Under the pieces are notes generated by a model that saw nothing but the letters and a program-made list of their open reading frames with translations, made no database searches and was not told the origin of the DNA. The translations under genes and the position numbers were made by a program. Positions 26,277 to 35,239 of a stretch of DNA of 64,000 nt are shown here, piece after piece. This DNA comes from Saprospiraceae bacterium (lineage in GTDB: Bacteria; Bacteroidota; Bacteroidia; Chitinophagales; Saprospiraceae). Within the stretch, counting starts at the first letter, position 1; each line of letters starts with the position of its first letter. The stretch lies in the NCBI GenBank assembly GCA_020629035.1, contig JAHDEC010000011.1:1-64000 (forward strand), in the 5' to 3' direction.

Positions 26277-27278
26277 ATGAGAGCAGCATTAGAACGATTA
26301 TCGAACTACGAGAACCTGACTCGAAAAGAGAGTCATGGGCTTATGCAAACCATAATTAATGGTGAGACATCAGATGCTCAAATTGTGGCATTGATGATGG
26401 CTTATCGGATGCGATTTCCTTCGGCTCAAGAAATATTGGGTTTTCGTGATGCGCTTATGGAAGTCTGCATAAAACCCAACTTAGATGCAAACAATGCGAT
26501 AGATATTGTGGGTACAGGTGGTGATGGAAAAAATACATTTAATATCTCCACTGCAAGCTGTTTTGTAGTGGCAGGTGCGGGCTATCGAGTCATAAAGCAC
26601 GGTAATTATGGTTCGTCTTCAATTTCAGGTTCGTCAAATACTTTACAAAGTTTAGGCTATCAATTTAGTCACGAAACCGATAATCTACAACGACAATTAG
26701 ATGCTTCCAATGTCTGTTTTTTGCATGCGCCAATGTTTCATCCAGCCCTAAAAGCAGTTGCAGACTCGAGAAAGTCATTTGGTCTGAGAAGTTTTTTTAA
26801 TCTACTGGGTCCACTTATGAATCCTGTCGAACCAAAATTTCAATTGTTTGGAACTTCTTCCATGGAGATTAGTCGATTGTATACTGATATTATGATGCAA
26901 ACGCCACGTACTTTTTGCATTGTTCATGCTTTAGATGGTTATGATGAAGTGTCTTTAACGGAGGCTGTCCATATCCAGCGTAATCATACAAAATCAGTCT
27001 ATGAACCTAGGCATTTTGGTTCAGATTATGTTAGGGCAGAAGATATCTCAGGAGGCGCAAATCCAGCCAAAGCACAGGCTATTTTTTTAGAAGTTTTACA
27101 GGCTAAAGGTACTAAGGAACAGCAAGAGGTTGTCCTTGCAAATGCAGCATTGGCCATACAAATGATGGATCCGACAAACTTAACTTTATTAGATGCTAAA
27201 CAAAAGGGCTTAGAGGCTATACTAAATGGAAAAGCCTATGATTGTTTCCAAGCTTTTGTAAAAGCTTCAAACCATTAA
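26277..27278 (+). CDS. trpD: Anthranilate phosphoribosyltransferase
   Basis: A 333-residue enzyme that transfers phosphoribose from PRPP to anthranilate. The glycine-rich PRPP site IVGTGGDGKNTFNIST lies at about 78-92, followed by VIKHGNYGSSSISGSSNTLQSLG, which corresponds to the family's H-G-N...S-S...G-S-A-D motif. Here the usual alanine-aspartate is serine-asparagine, a mild deviation. The second half has RSFFNLLGPLMNP and HALDGYDEVSLT. Length is normal for the family. It starts four bases after trpG and ends one base before trpCF. Confidence 0.96.
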   Translation: MRAALERLSNYENLTRKESHGLMQTIINGETSDAQIVALMMAYRMRFPSAQEILGFRDALMEVCIKPNLDANNAIDIVGTGGDGKNTFNISTASCFVVAGAGYRVIKHGNYGSSSISGSSNTLQSLGYQFSHETDNLQRQLDASNVCFLHAPMFHPALKAVADSRKSFGLRSFFNLLGPLMNPVEPKFQLFGTSSMEISRLYTDIMMQTPRTFCIVHALDGYDEVSLTEAVHIQRNHTKSVYEPRHFGSDYVRAEDISGGANPAKAQAIFLEVLQAKGTKEQQEVVLANAALAIQMMDPTNLTLLDAKQKGLEAILNGKAYDCFQAFVKASNH

Positions 27279-27279
27279 T

Positions 27280-28701
27280 ATGCAGATTTTAGACATCATC
27301 ATCCATCATAAAAAAGAAGAGCTCATACAGGCTAAATTGGCTAAGCCATTGGAAGCGCTTAAACAGTCAAGCTATTATAGCAGAACGTGCTTAAGCCTAT
27401 CCAAATTTATCAAAGATGAAGACAAAAATGGGATTATAGCTGAGTACAAACGCAAGTCTCCAAGTGAAGGTATAATCAATGATCAGTATACGATAGAAGA
27501 GGTAGTGAAAGCCTACCAAGCTCATGGAGCTTCTGCCTGTTCGATCCTTACTGACCATGAATTTTTTGGAGGCAAAGCAGAATGGATTACGGAAATAAGA
27601 CCATTGTTAAATATTCCAATTTTAAGAAAAGAATTCATCATTGACGAATACCAAATCCATGAAGCTAAAGCAATAGGGGCTGATGCCATTTTACTCATTT
27701 GCGAGTGCTTAAGCAAAGAACAAATTAGCCAGTTTTGCCGATTAGCTCATGACTTGGGATTGGAAGTTTTACTTGAGTTGCATAGCGAAGACCAATTGTA
27801 CAAAGTGGACACTGACGTAGATTTAATAGGAGTAAACAATCGGAATTTAAGCACCTTTAAGGTGAGCTTACAATTTTCGAGAAACTTAATAGAACATTTA
27901 CCTAAAAACTGTGTAAAAATATCAGAGAGCGGAATTAAAAAACCATCCGACATCACCGAGCTCCGATCGATTGGATATGACGGTTTTTTAATCGGAACAC
28001 AGTTTATGAAATCAGCAAGCCCAATGGAATCTTTTGCTTCATTTAGCTCACAGATTCCTGAAAAAAACAAGGCTAAAAGCAAATCATTACATGAGCTTGC
28101 CATCAAGGTTTGTGGTATGATGGAAGCAAGCAATATAAGGGAGTTAGAAGCTTTAGATATTGATTATATAGGGCATATTTTTTACGATAAATCGCCTAGG
28201 TTTGCAAATGCTTTATACTTAGAAGAGGGTAGGCCTAAAGTAGGCGTGTTTGTAGACGAGATGTATCATGAAATTAAAGCTAGAGCTGTCCAAGAAAACT
28301 TGAGCATTATTCAGTTACATGGAGCTGAGTCTCCGATAATTTGCGAGCAATTGAAAGAGGAGGGCTTTAAAGTCTGGAAAGTTTTTGGCATAGATGATGA
28401 CTTTGATTTTAATGTTGTAAAACCTTATCTAGATAAAGTTGATGCTTTTTTATTTGACACAAAAACTAGGCAGCATGGTGGCAGTGGAAGAAGCTTTAAC
28501 TGGTCTAAACTATATGAATATACCGAAACCACTCCTTTCTTTTTGAGTGGTGGCATTGGTCCATCATCTATCGATGATTTGCGATTATTTAAGCATCCTC
28601 ATTGGATAGGTATAGATATTAACAGCCAGTTTGAAACAGCACCAGGAATAAAAGATATTGAATTAATAAAAACATTTATTGAGGCATGCAAGGAAGCGTA
28701 A
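27280..28701 (+). CDS. trpCF: Bifunctional indole-3-glycerol-phosphate synthase / phosphoribosylanthranilate isomerase
   Basis: One 473-residue chain carries both enzymes. Residues ~1-260 are IGP synthase (IIAEYKRKSPSEG, LRKEFIIDEYQI, VLLELHSED, VNNRNL, ISESGI). Residues ~272-473 are PRA isomerase with catalytic Cys278 in IKVCGM and Asp in LFDTKT, plus HIFYDKSPRF, IQLHGAES, HGGSGRSFNW and LSGGIGP. PRAI (TrpF) makes CdRP, which IGPS (TrpC) closes to indole-3-glycerol phosphate. Both active sites look intact, so the fusion should be fully functional. The same order (C then F) is known from enteric bacteria; in many Bacteroidota the two genes are separate. It overlaps trpB by 16 bases. Confidence 0.95.
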   Translation: MQILDIIIHHKKEELIQAKLAKPLEALKQSSYYSRTCLSLSKFIKDEDKNGIIAEYKRKSPSEGIINDQYTIEEVVKAYQAHGASACSILTDHEFFGGKAEWITEIRPLLNIPILRKEFIIDEYQIHEAKAIGADAILLICECLSKEQISQFCRLAHDLGLEVLLELHSEDQLYKVDTDVDLIGVNNRNLSTFKVSLQFSRNLIEHLPKNCVKISESGIKKPSDITELRSIGYDGFLIGTQFMKSASPMESFASFSSQIPEKNKAKSKSLHELAIKVCGMMEASNIRELEALDIDYIGHIFYDKSPRFANALYLEEGRPKVGVFVDEMYHEIKARAVQENLSIIQLHGAESPIICEQLKEEGFKVWKVFGIDDDFDFNVVKPYLDKVDAFLFDTKTRQHGGSGRSFNWSKLYEYTETTPFFLSGGIGPSSIDDLRLFKHPHWIGIDINSQFETAPGIKDIELIKTFIEACKEA

Positions 28702-29882
28702 AATATACTTATCCAGCAGATGGATTTTATGGTCCTTTTGGAGGAGCATTTATCCCAGAATTACTTCAGCCTTGCGTCGAAGAATTGCGTTCGCAATATC
28801 TGAGCATTATGGCTGAGCCATCTTTTTTGCACCAGTTCGAAGCTCTGCTAAAAGATTATGTGGGCCGTCCGACACCACTGTATTATGCCCATCGATTATC
28901 GAAGCATTATCAGAGTCATATTTATCTAAAACGAGAAGATTTGTGTCATACAGGAGCACATAAAGTAAATAATACTATAGGCCAAATTTTAGTAGCTCAG
29001 CGTTTAGGTAAACAGCGAATTATAGCAGAGACTGGGGCAGGCCAACATGGAGTGGCAACCGCTACGGTTTGTGCATTGATGGGATTAGAATGTATCGTTT
29101 ATATGGGTGAGAAAGACATAGTCAGGCAAGCACCCAATGTACAGCGAATGAAAATGCTTGGAGCTGAAGTGAGACCTGCAAGTTCAGGGTCAAAAACATT
29201 AAAAGATGCCACGAATGAAGCTATTCGGGATTGGATTAACAATCCTAGTGACACACACTATATTATTGGATCAGTGGTGGGCCCACATCCTTATCCAGAT
29301 ATGGTGAGTCGATTTCAGTCGGTCATCAGTCAAGAAATTTTGTGGCAATTAAAGGAAAAAACGGGCAATGAAAATCCGACCAGAATCATCGCATGTGTGG
29401 GTGGTGGTAGTAATGCGGCTGGCGCCTATTTTCATTACTTAGAACGCGAATCCGTGGAATTAATTAGTGTGGAAGCTGGAGGAATGGGTGTACATTCTGG
29501 TAAAACAGCAGCGACTAGTCAGATAGGAACTCAAGGTGTTATACATGGAAGCATGACTTTGTTAATGCAAACCAAAGATGGGCAGATTGTGGAACCGCAT
29601 TCCATTTCAGCAGGACTAGATTATCCTGGCATAGGGCCGATGCATGCTCATCTTATCCAATCCAAGCGGGCAAAGGTGGTAGCGATAGAAGATGATCACG
29701 CAGTAAAAGCAGCCTTTTTAATGGCGAAGTTGGAGGGCATTATTCCAGCCTTAGAGTCTAGTCATGCACTTGCTGCATTGGACGAACTTGAACTAAAGCC
29801 GAATGATATAAATGTTATTAATCTATCGGGTAGGGGAGATAAAGATTTAAACACTTTTATGAATCACACTAGGCATGAATAG
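28686..29882 (+). CDS. trpB: Tryptophan synthase beta chain
   Basis: A 398-residue PLP enzyme that joins indole and serine. The N-terminal motif FYGPFGGAFIPE, the PLP lysine K93 in HTGAHKVNN, the glutamate-bearing AETGAGQHGVA and the phosphate-binding CVGGGSNAAG loop are all present, as are the C-terminal ALESSHALA and NLSGRGDKD. This is the standard TrpB1 type that pairs with TrpA. It starts inside the end of trpCF (16 bases) and overlaps trpA by eight, consistent with translational coupling and one-to-one subunit production. Confidence 0.97.
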   Translation: MQGSVKYTYPADGFYGPFGGAFIPELLQPCVEELRSQYLSIMAEPSFLHQFEALLKDYVGRPTPLYYAHRLSKHYQSHIYLKREDLCHTGAHKVNNTIGQILVAQRLGKQRIIAETGAGQHGVATATVCALMGLECIVYMGEKDIVRQAPNVQRMKMLGAEVRPASSGSKTLKDATNEAIRDWINNPSDTHYIIGSVVGPHPYPDMVSRFQSVISQEILWQLKEKTGNENPTRIIACVGGGSNAAGAYFHYLERESVELISVEAGGMGVHSGKTAATSQIGTQGVIHGSMTLLMQTKDGQIVEPHSISAGLDYPGIGPMHAHLIQSKRAKVVAIEDDHAVKAAFLMAKLEGIIPALESSHALAALDELELKPNDINVINLSGRGDKDLNTFMNHTRHE

Positions 29883-30639
29883 ACTGCAACAATTATTTAA
29901 TCGAAAGGCAGGAAACATCTTAAATATTTATGTGACTGCTGGTTATCCCGGGTTACATGATACGGAATCTGTAGTCTTATCCTTGGCTGAGGCAGGTGTG
30001 GATATTATCGAGTTAGGTATTCCGTATTCGGATCCTTTAGCTGATGGAGAGACCATTCAAGCTAGTTCACAACAAGCCTTAGCTAATGGAATGGGCTTAT
30101 CCTTATTATTTAAGCAAGTGGCAAGGATCCGATTAAAGTCTCAAATTCCGATAGTTCTGATGGGTTATTTTAATCAAATGCTTCAGTATGGAATTCCAGC
30201 TTTTATTCAGCATTGCGAGACATCAGGTGTAGACGGTCTGATTATACCGGATTTACCTATAGAGATTTATCAGCGAGATTATGCTCATTTATTTGGAGCT
30301 TCGACCTTGAGTTTAAGTTTCTTAATAACACCACAAACACCTGAGGCTAGAATCCGTAAAATGGACGAGGCCAGTAATGGATTTATTTATATGGTTTCTG
30401 TCAATGCCACCACGGGTACAGAAACTAAAGTAAGTACCGAATACTTTGAACGCATTAAAGGAATGGGTTTAAAAAATCCAAGGCTTATTGGTTTTGGAAT
30501 AAAGGATTCAGCTGGATATAATCAGGCTTGTAGTTATGCAGATGGTGCGATTATAGGGAGTGCTTTTATAAAGTTTATAGCTTCAGAAGGGATAGGTAAA
30601 GTGAAGGATTTTGTGGGTGGTATTCGAGGCTTGGAATAA
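29875..30639 (+). CDS. trpA: Tryptophan synthase alpha chain
   Basis: A 254-residue TIM barrel that splits indole-3-glycerol phosphate and channels indole to TrpB. The catalytic Glu46 and Asp57 sit in IIELGIPYSDPLADG; further motifs are VLMGYFNQML, DGLIIPDLP and FIYMVSVNATTGT. The phosphate-binding end is GFGIKDS and GAIIGSAF. Last gene of the operon. No clear hairpin plus T-run follows within the next 100 bases, so the transcript end is not defined by sequence. Confidence 0.97.
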   Translation: MNRLQQLFNRKAGNILNIYVTAGYPGLHDTESVVLSLAEAGVDIIELGIPYSDPLADGETIQASSQQALANGMGLSLLFKQVARIRLKSQIPIVLMGYFNQMLQYGIPAFIQHCETSGVDGLIIPDLPIEIYQRDYAHLFGASTLSLSFLITPQTPEARIRKMDEASNGFIYMVSVNATTGTETKVSTEYFERIKGMGLKNPRLIGFGIKDSAGYNQACSYADGAIIGSAFIKFIASEGIGKVKDFVGGIRGLE

Positions 30640-30745
30640 TGGCGGACATTTTTATGGGCATGATAACCATACAATCTTTCAATTGTTTGGCAATAGAATG
30701 CATGAAGTAATGGGAAATTAATCCTTGACTCGCTTGGTTTAAATC

Positions 30746-31336
30746 CTACTCCGTAAACATCCCATACTGCTCGATTTCTGCTTCGGTCATCCAATGAATA
30801 TCATCTGCTGAAGCTGCATAAATAGTAAAGTAATAGAAATCCTCCGCTTCTGCTTGACTAAAGCCAATGGCCATGAAGTAGTCAATATAAGCTTGGTGTT
30901 CCTCATGTCCTTCAGGATAATCGGTGGCCATAGATACAGCATCTGCCCAAGAGTGTACACCTATTCCTGTATTTGCATCAGTAGTCCTTTTTATACCAGC
31001 TAAGAAAAAATCCACACCTCCAGACTGGATAGTCGCATTTTCTAGCAGGTGGGTATTTATACCTGCTTGATGAACTCGCAATGACATTTCAAGATTTATT
31101 TCATCGTCTAACGAACCTTCACACTCTCGAATGTTAATGAGATTTACATCAGGGAATGCATCATCCAAGGCGATAAAATCGTCTAGTGAATTGGTAGTTA
31201 TCACTCCATCCATAATCACTGTTACATCGTCCTCCATAACTTCGAAAATACCAAACTGACGGTCATTATCAATCCCGCAGGATGCCATAAAAAGTAGAGA
31301 AAAAAGGATTGGGTAAAAGACGTTTCTTGATTTCAT
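30746..31336 (-). CDS. Lipoprotein related to COG3904-type ClpP/crotonase-fold periplasmic proteins
   Basis: A 196-residue protein from the ATG at 31336 with lipobox MASC (Cys20). A frame extension to 31372 needs TTG and spoils the signal peptide. The layout resembles periplasmic ClpP-like proteins (COG3904): a 'VTVIMDGVI' strand, 'LINIRECEGSLDDEINLEMSLRVHQAG' in place of the usual glycine-serine turn, then INTHLLENATIQSGGVDFFLAG, where Ser105 could stand at the nucleophile position, and His128 in GVHSW. Many relatives have a CASAC-type motif at that serine. Here it is IQSGG, so protease activity is uncertain. The assignment rests on pattern recognition. It converges with trpA. Confidence 0.6.
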   Translation of the reverse strand: MKSRNVFYPILFSLLFMASCGIDNDRQFGIFEVMEDDVTVIMDGVITTNSLDDFIALDDAFPDVNLINIRECEGSLDDEINLEMSLRVHQAGINTHLLENATIQSGGVDFFLAGIKRTTDANTGIGVHSWADAVSMATDYPEGHEEHQAYIDYFMAIGFSQAEAEDFYYFTIYAASADDIHWMTEAEIEQYGMFTE

Positions 31337-31546
31337 TACATTAATTTTCTTGTTCAAAATTAAATAAATCAAGACTTATCAAGCGATAAAATTTAGGATT
31401 TAAAAACTTTAGAAACTTGATTTTTTAGATGCTCTCTATATCTTTTTATATCTTATACTTAGATAAATCAATAGATATCAAAGATATATGGCTATTAATT
31501 AAGCTTAATATCATTTAGCAATACTTTTTACACTAAAACTTTTACT

Positions 31547-32332
31547 ATGAAAAAACTCTACACTACATTACTTTTTTTATTTCTTTCATCGAGCTTTTTA
31601 ACCGCTCAAGTGGAAGGGACTTGGATTATTGCTCCTGAAGCAGGTGCTCTAGCCGTTGGGCCTGAGCTCGGCGATTTTTCTTGGTGGTCAAATTCGGCTG
31701 ATGATGTAAATCTCAGGGCATGCTATTTTGATGATCAATTTGTTTTTAATGAAGATGGATCTTTTCAAAACGTATTAGGTGACGAGACTTGGTTGGAAGG
31801 ATGGCAAGGTGTAGCCCAAGATGAATGTGGAGCTCCTGTTGCTCCTCATGATGGCTCAGCAGCTGCTACATGGTCCTATAACGAGACCGAAGGTACATTG
31901 ACACTTGAGGGTGTGGGTGCTTATTTAGGTTTGCCTAAAGTGATAAATGGATCAGAAATTACGAATCCTGCAGATGCGCCAGCATCGATTACCTATCCTG
32001 TGAGCTTTGATGGTGAAAGAATGATTGTGGATATTAATTTTGGAGCTGGATATTGGCATTACGTACTAGAAAGAGGGACAAGTCATGTTCAGAATTTTGT
32101 AGAAGACCAATTTACTGTTTTCCCGAACCCTGCAAATGGCTTGATTACTATTCAGTCAGCAATTAATATTGATCAATTGATTATAAGAGATGCTATGGGT
32201 AGGCAAGTACAAGTGGTGAATAATTTATCCACTAATGAGGTGATTAATATTTCCGATTTGACATCCGGTTTTTACCTTTTGGAATCACGTACAGGAAATC
32301 AAAGATCTATCGAAAAATTGATGGTTGATTAA
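31547..32332 (+). CDS. Secreted stand-alone GH16-accessory-type domain with T9SS tail
   Basis: A 261-residue exported protein: signal peptide (MKKLYTTLLFLFLSSSFLTA), one domain of ~160 residues, T9SS tail (FTVFPNPANGLITIQS ... SGFYLLES). The domain begins EGTWIIAPEAGALAVGPELG and contains WWSNSADDVNLRACYFDD, FNEDGSFQN, WLEGWQGV, CGAPVAPHDGS and GVGAYLGLPKV. I recognise this pattern as a beta-sandwich module attached to family 16 glycoside hydrolases (laminarinases) in marine Bacteroidota. Here it occurs alone, without the catalytic domain. Carbohydrate binding is a reasonable inference. A strong terminator follows. Confidence 0.75.
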   Translation: MKKLYTTLLFLFLSSSFLTAQVEGTWIIAPEAGALAVGPELGDFSWWSNSADDVNLRACYFDDQFVFNEDGSFQNVLGDETWLEGWQGVAQDECGAPVAPHDGSAAATWSYNETEGTLTLEGVGAYLGLPKVINGSEITNPADAPASITYPVSFDGERMIVDINFGAGYWHYVLERGTSHVQNFVEDQFTVFPNPANGLITIQSAINIDQLIIRDAMGRQVQVVNNLSTNEVINISDLTSGFYLLESRTGNQRSIEKLMVD

Positions 32333-32367
32333 GAAATATACAAGCTTATTTCTTCGCAATTGATGAT

Positions 32368-32412
32368 AAAAAAAAGCGCTGCAATTAGGTTAACTGCAGC
32401 GCTTTTTTTTTT
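32368..32412. terminator. Bidirectional intrinsic terminator between convergent genes
   Basis: AGCGCTGCA (32375-32383) and TGCAGCGCT (32395-32403) form a perfect 9-bp stem, with As before and Ts after, so it can terminate both the T9SS gene on the left and the gene on the right. The T-tract on the plus strand is especially long. Confidence 0.9.
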
Positions 32413-32427
32413 TTATTTCAATAGGAC

Positions 32428-34053
32428 TTAGAATCTATATCCCAATTTCGCATAACCAATATAATTCAAGTTGTCAAAGCTAAAAGCTGGAGCAAATGCT
32501 TCTGCGCCTAAAGCAAAGAACAATGAACTAATATCACCTCTATCTTCTCTAGGCAAAGCCATATTTCTTGTTGTGTTAAACAATTTTGAGAAGTACCACC
32601 TTCCTTCACCAAAAACTTTTGGTGACAGGGTGATTTTAGAAATATCTTCTAATTTATGATCATTGTAATGCATTCTCAAACCTGCTCCAATAACTGGAAT
32701 CGGCAACCATCTATGAGAATCACAAAGACCAAGAAAATGCCATCTTACTCCTGGCTCTAAATAGGCGTGAACATTCGAACCCTTAGATGCATCGTTACAG
32801 TCACACTCAGTAGATTCACCGCTGTATAAACCATGACTCGCTAGTCCGCCGATGATTCCATATTCAAATAAATTATTCTTACATGTTATACCATTTAGCA
32901 CATCTCTTTTATTTCTCCAGTCTTTCCAGAAACCTGCTTCAAACGCGCCATGAAGGCTTGCATGATTTAATGGGTTTGATGATGGAGAAACTGGCTGTTG
33001 ACCAGTATTTAGTCTCAAAGCTGCTTCTATATTACCTAAATCTCTAGCATTGCTTGCGCAATCTGAACAAATCTGCTTAGGTGCTTCTTTTTCTTGTAAA
33101 ACGATAGTTGCCATAGCATTACAACCATTAGTATCTGTATAGGCCTCATTATAAGTACCTGGAGCATCAAAAGTTTTCCCTTCGAATTCATAGGTTTCAC
33201 CTGCTGCAAAATCAAATTTTTGTTCAGGAACGATGGTTTTATCTATAGGCTCAAAGAAATCTAAATTTAAGATGGTATTTACTTTACCACAGTTATCAGC
33301 TTTAGGCGTCGAGTGCATGTACGTTCCTGCTTCTTCATAAGTATATGTGGTACCATCAATTGTCCAATTATAACTTTCTCCTTCACATATTCTGATAACT
33401 GGTAAGTTTTCAAAATCGTCTTCGCAATTAACTACTTCCTTTACAACCTCTTTTTCAGCAGGTACTGGTTTTCTAAATTCGTCAGTCATCGGCTTAGAAT
33501 AAGTCTTGCCACAAACTGTGTAATAAATTAGTTGCTGATTGTAATCAGGGTAAATATTTTGTGGTGTTAAATCATCACAAGGTTGTACACCCTCTTTTTC
33601 CATTTGTGCTTTTAATTCATCACAAACTTTATTGATGTCGACTGTCTGATTAATACCTCTACTATCACCTTCTACTAGACAGAAACCATACAATCTTAAT
33701 CGATCAGGATCAGGAGTAAAGCTGTTTCCTAAACTGTTTGTATATGTTTTTGTAGCCGAAAGATTTAAAACTTGGTGTGGATTTATTCCGCTATTTAAAA
33801 TTCCTTTCTTACATGCTTCAGAAGGAAGTTTTTGGAATGAAGTGTTTCCACAACAAATCCAAACAGGCATGTTCACTAAGTCTGCTAATGAATAGTCAAC
33901 AGATAGCTGACCAAAATTGTCTCCCCATGTATAAGTTTTACCATTAGGAGCAGTATATGAAGGAGGATCAACGTCCACCGGTATTTCGTTATTGGCAAAT
34001 GCCATTTGCATCGAAATAGTTAAGCTTAGAATATATATTAAAAGATGTTTCAT
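32428..34053 (-). CDS. Exported repeat protein with C-terminal outer-membrane-like domain
   Basis: A 541-residue exported protein. The ATG at 34053 gives a clean signal peptide (MKHLLIYILSLTISMQMAFA); the frame extends to a TTG at 34101 without benefit. It has several cysteine-containing short modules: YTAPNGKTYTWGDN, CGKTYSKPMTDEF, RICEGESYNWTIDGTTYTYEEAGTY, and AGETYEFEGKTFDAPGTYNEAYTDTNGC. The last is a form common in Bacteroidota surface proteins. The final ~170 residues have barrel-like alternation and end in phenylalanine (YAKLGYRF), as outer-membrane proteins do. It lies 37 bases after a T9SS/SprB-type gene and is likely co-transcribed. I cannot assign a function; surface scaffold is possible. 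Confidence 0.7.
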   Translation of the reverse strand: MKHLLIYILSLTISMQMAFANNEIPVDVDPPSYTAPNGKTYTWGDNFGQLSVDYSLADLVNMPVWICCGNTSFQKLPSEACKKGILNSGINPHQVLNLSATKTYTNSLGNSFTPDPDRLRLYGFCLVEGDSRGINQTVDINKVCDELKAQMEKEGVQPCDDLTPQNIYPDYNQQLIYYTVCGKTYSKPMTDEFRKPVPAEKEVVKEVVNCEDDFENLPVIRICEGESYNWTIDGTTYTYEEAGTYMHSTPKADNCGKVNTILNLDFFEPIDKTIVPEQKFDFAAGETYEFEGKTFDAPGTYNEAYTDTNGCNAMATIVLQEKEAPKQICSDCASNARDLGNIEAALRLNTGQQPVSPSSNPLNHASLHGAFEAGFWKDWRNKRDVLNGITCKNNLFEYGIIGGLASHGLYSGESTECDCNDASKGSNVHAYLEPGVRWHFLGLCDSHRWLPIPVIGAGLRMHYNDHKLEDISKITLSPKVFGEGRWYFSKLFNTTRNMALPREDRGDISSLFFALGAEAFAPAFSFDNLNYIGYAKLGYRF

Positions 34054-34090
34054 TGTTACTTTTTTATAGATCATTAAATCATTAGGGTGA

Positions 34091-34918
34091 TTACTCGACA
34101 ACTACTAATTGTCTAGAGAAACTGATGGATTCACCTTTTATTAATACTACATACATTCCAGCACTTAAATCTGCCGTTACTGGAAATGAATTTACTTCCC
34201 CGTTTGTCACAGGGATGTCGATAGGGCCTCTTACCTTTCTTCCATTCGAATTATAAATGGATAGTTCGGCAGTTTCTGATTCATCACCAAAAAATACGTC
34301 TACAAAGAAATCTTCACCACTTCGGACAGGATTACCAGAAATTTTACATCCAACACATTTAATGGTTTGAGTAACTTGCGTCTGACAGCCATTTGCATCT
34401 GTAATATCCACAGTATATACTCCTTCTTCTAAACCAGTAAACTCAAAGGTTTCTTCAATGGGTTGATTGTTGAGGCTATAGGTATAAGGTCCTTCGCCTC
34501 CATTCAGTCCAACACTGAATGAGCCCAAACTTCCGTCAATACAATTTTTATTGCTGACATTCTCAACATTTGAAGTTAGTAATTCTGGGAAGTCAAGCAT
34601 AAAGAAGATCGTGGTATCGCAACCATTAATCGTCAAGTCTACAAAATAGTCTCCGCTACCTAGGCCTACTCGCTTCACATCATCTGAACCGTCATTCCAA
34701 AGTATCGTATCATCTATATCTTGAACAAAATTTAAGTCAATAGTTCCCGATCCAGTACATGCATTTAAGTTTAATAATGGATCAATGTCTAACGATCCAG
34801 AACCAGTCAATGCAAAGGTATTAACCGTCATGTGTTCATATAAAAAATGATCTTTCCCTTCTCCTTTTGCAACAATAGCAATTAGCAAGAATGAAAAAAT
34901 TATTAATAGGTTTTTCAT
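34091..34918 (-). CDS. Secreted SprB-repeat-type protein with T9SS sorting tail
   Basis: A 275-residue exported protein with signal peptide (MKNLLIIFSFLLIAIVAKGEG). Residues ~115-190 form an SprB-like repeat (GGEGPYTYSLNNQPIEE, TGLEEGVYTVDITDANGCQ), the module found many times over in the gliding adhesin SprB and widely in T9SS cargo. The T9SS tail (ISGNPVRSGEDFFVDVFF ... LSAGMYVVLIKG) closes the protein. First gene of a likely two-gene operon with the exported repeat protein downstream. It is probably an adhesive or structural surface protein; gliding itself cannot be inferred. Confidence 0.82.
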   Translation of the reverse strand: MKNLLIIFSFLLIAIVAKGEGKDHFLYEHMTVNTFALTGSGSLDIDPLLNLNACTGSGTIDLNFVQDIDDTILWNDGSDDVKRVGLGSGDYFVDLTINGCDTTIFFMLDFPELLTSNVENVSNKNCIDGSLGSFSVGLNGGEGPYTYSLNNQPIEETFEFTGLEEGVYTVDITDANGCQTQVTQTIKCVGCKISGNPVRSGEDFFVDVFFGDESETAELSIYNSNGRKVRGPIDIPVTNGEVNSFPVTADLSAGMYVVLIKGESISFSRQLVVVE

Positions 34919-35239
34919 AAAAATGTTTTTTAATCAATTAGCCTTAGAATGCAAAACTAAATCAAAACATATGCCAAAATATTTAAATATGTTTTTTGAA
35001 TTTTTGACAATGGTGTATTGATTTATTTTATTAAAGCCTACAAATGCTAAGCTTTGATAATTATGCACCGATATTTATACGATTGGAAATTCAAATAGTA
35101 ACTCATTAGAGCATTTTTACGCGATAAAAACGAAAACCAAAGGCTAATTAGATGAGTTTTAACGTTTCTTTAGCTTATTCCAGCATGAATTCCTTGATGG
35201 GAATGGAATAGAAACTAAGCTAGGTATTCCACTCATTTT
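34919..35239. other. Intergenic region with one structured hairpin
   Basis: 321 AT-rich bases between two minus-strand genes. The part near 35171-35222 can fold into a long hairpin just after the stop of the gene at 35240. The rest (34919-35160) holds the unresolved promoter of the SprB-type gene. No further open frame or RNA was seen. Confidence 0.5.
35171..35222 (-). repeat. Nested inverted repeat downstream of the T9SS gene
   Basis: Three nested arms are exact: TAGCTT/AAGCTA (35171-35176, 35217-35222), TATTCC/GGAATA (35176-35181, 35205-35210) and ATTCC/GGAAT (35189-35193, 35200-35204). It follows the gene ending at 35240 on the minus strand and may end its transcript, but it has no T-run. 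Confidence 0.45.

Noticed and set aside
30534-30794. An 86-residue minus-strand frame overlapping trpA.
   Set aside because: It is antisense to a confident gene for much of its length and has no recognisable pattern.
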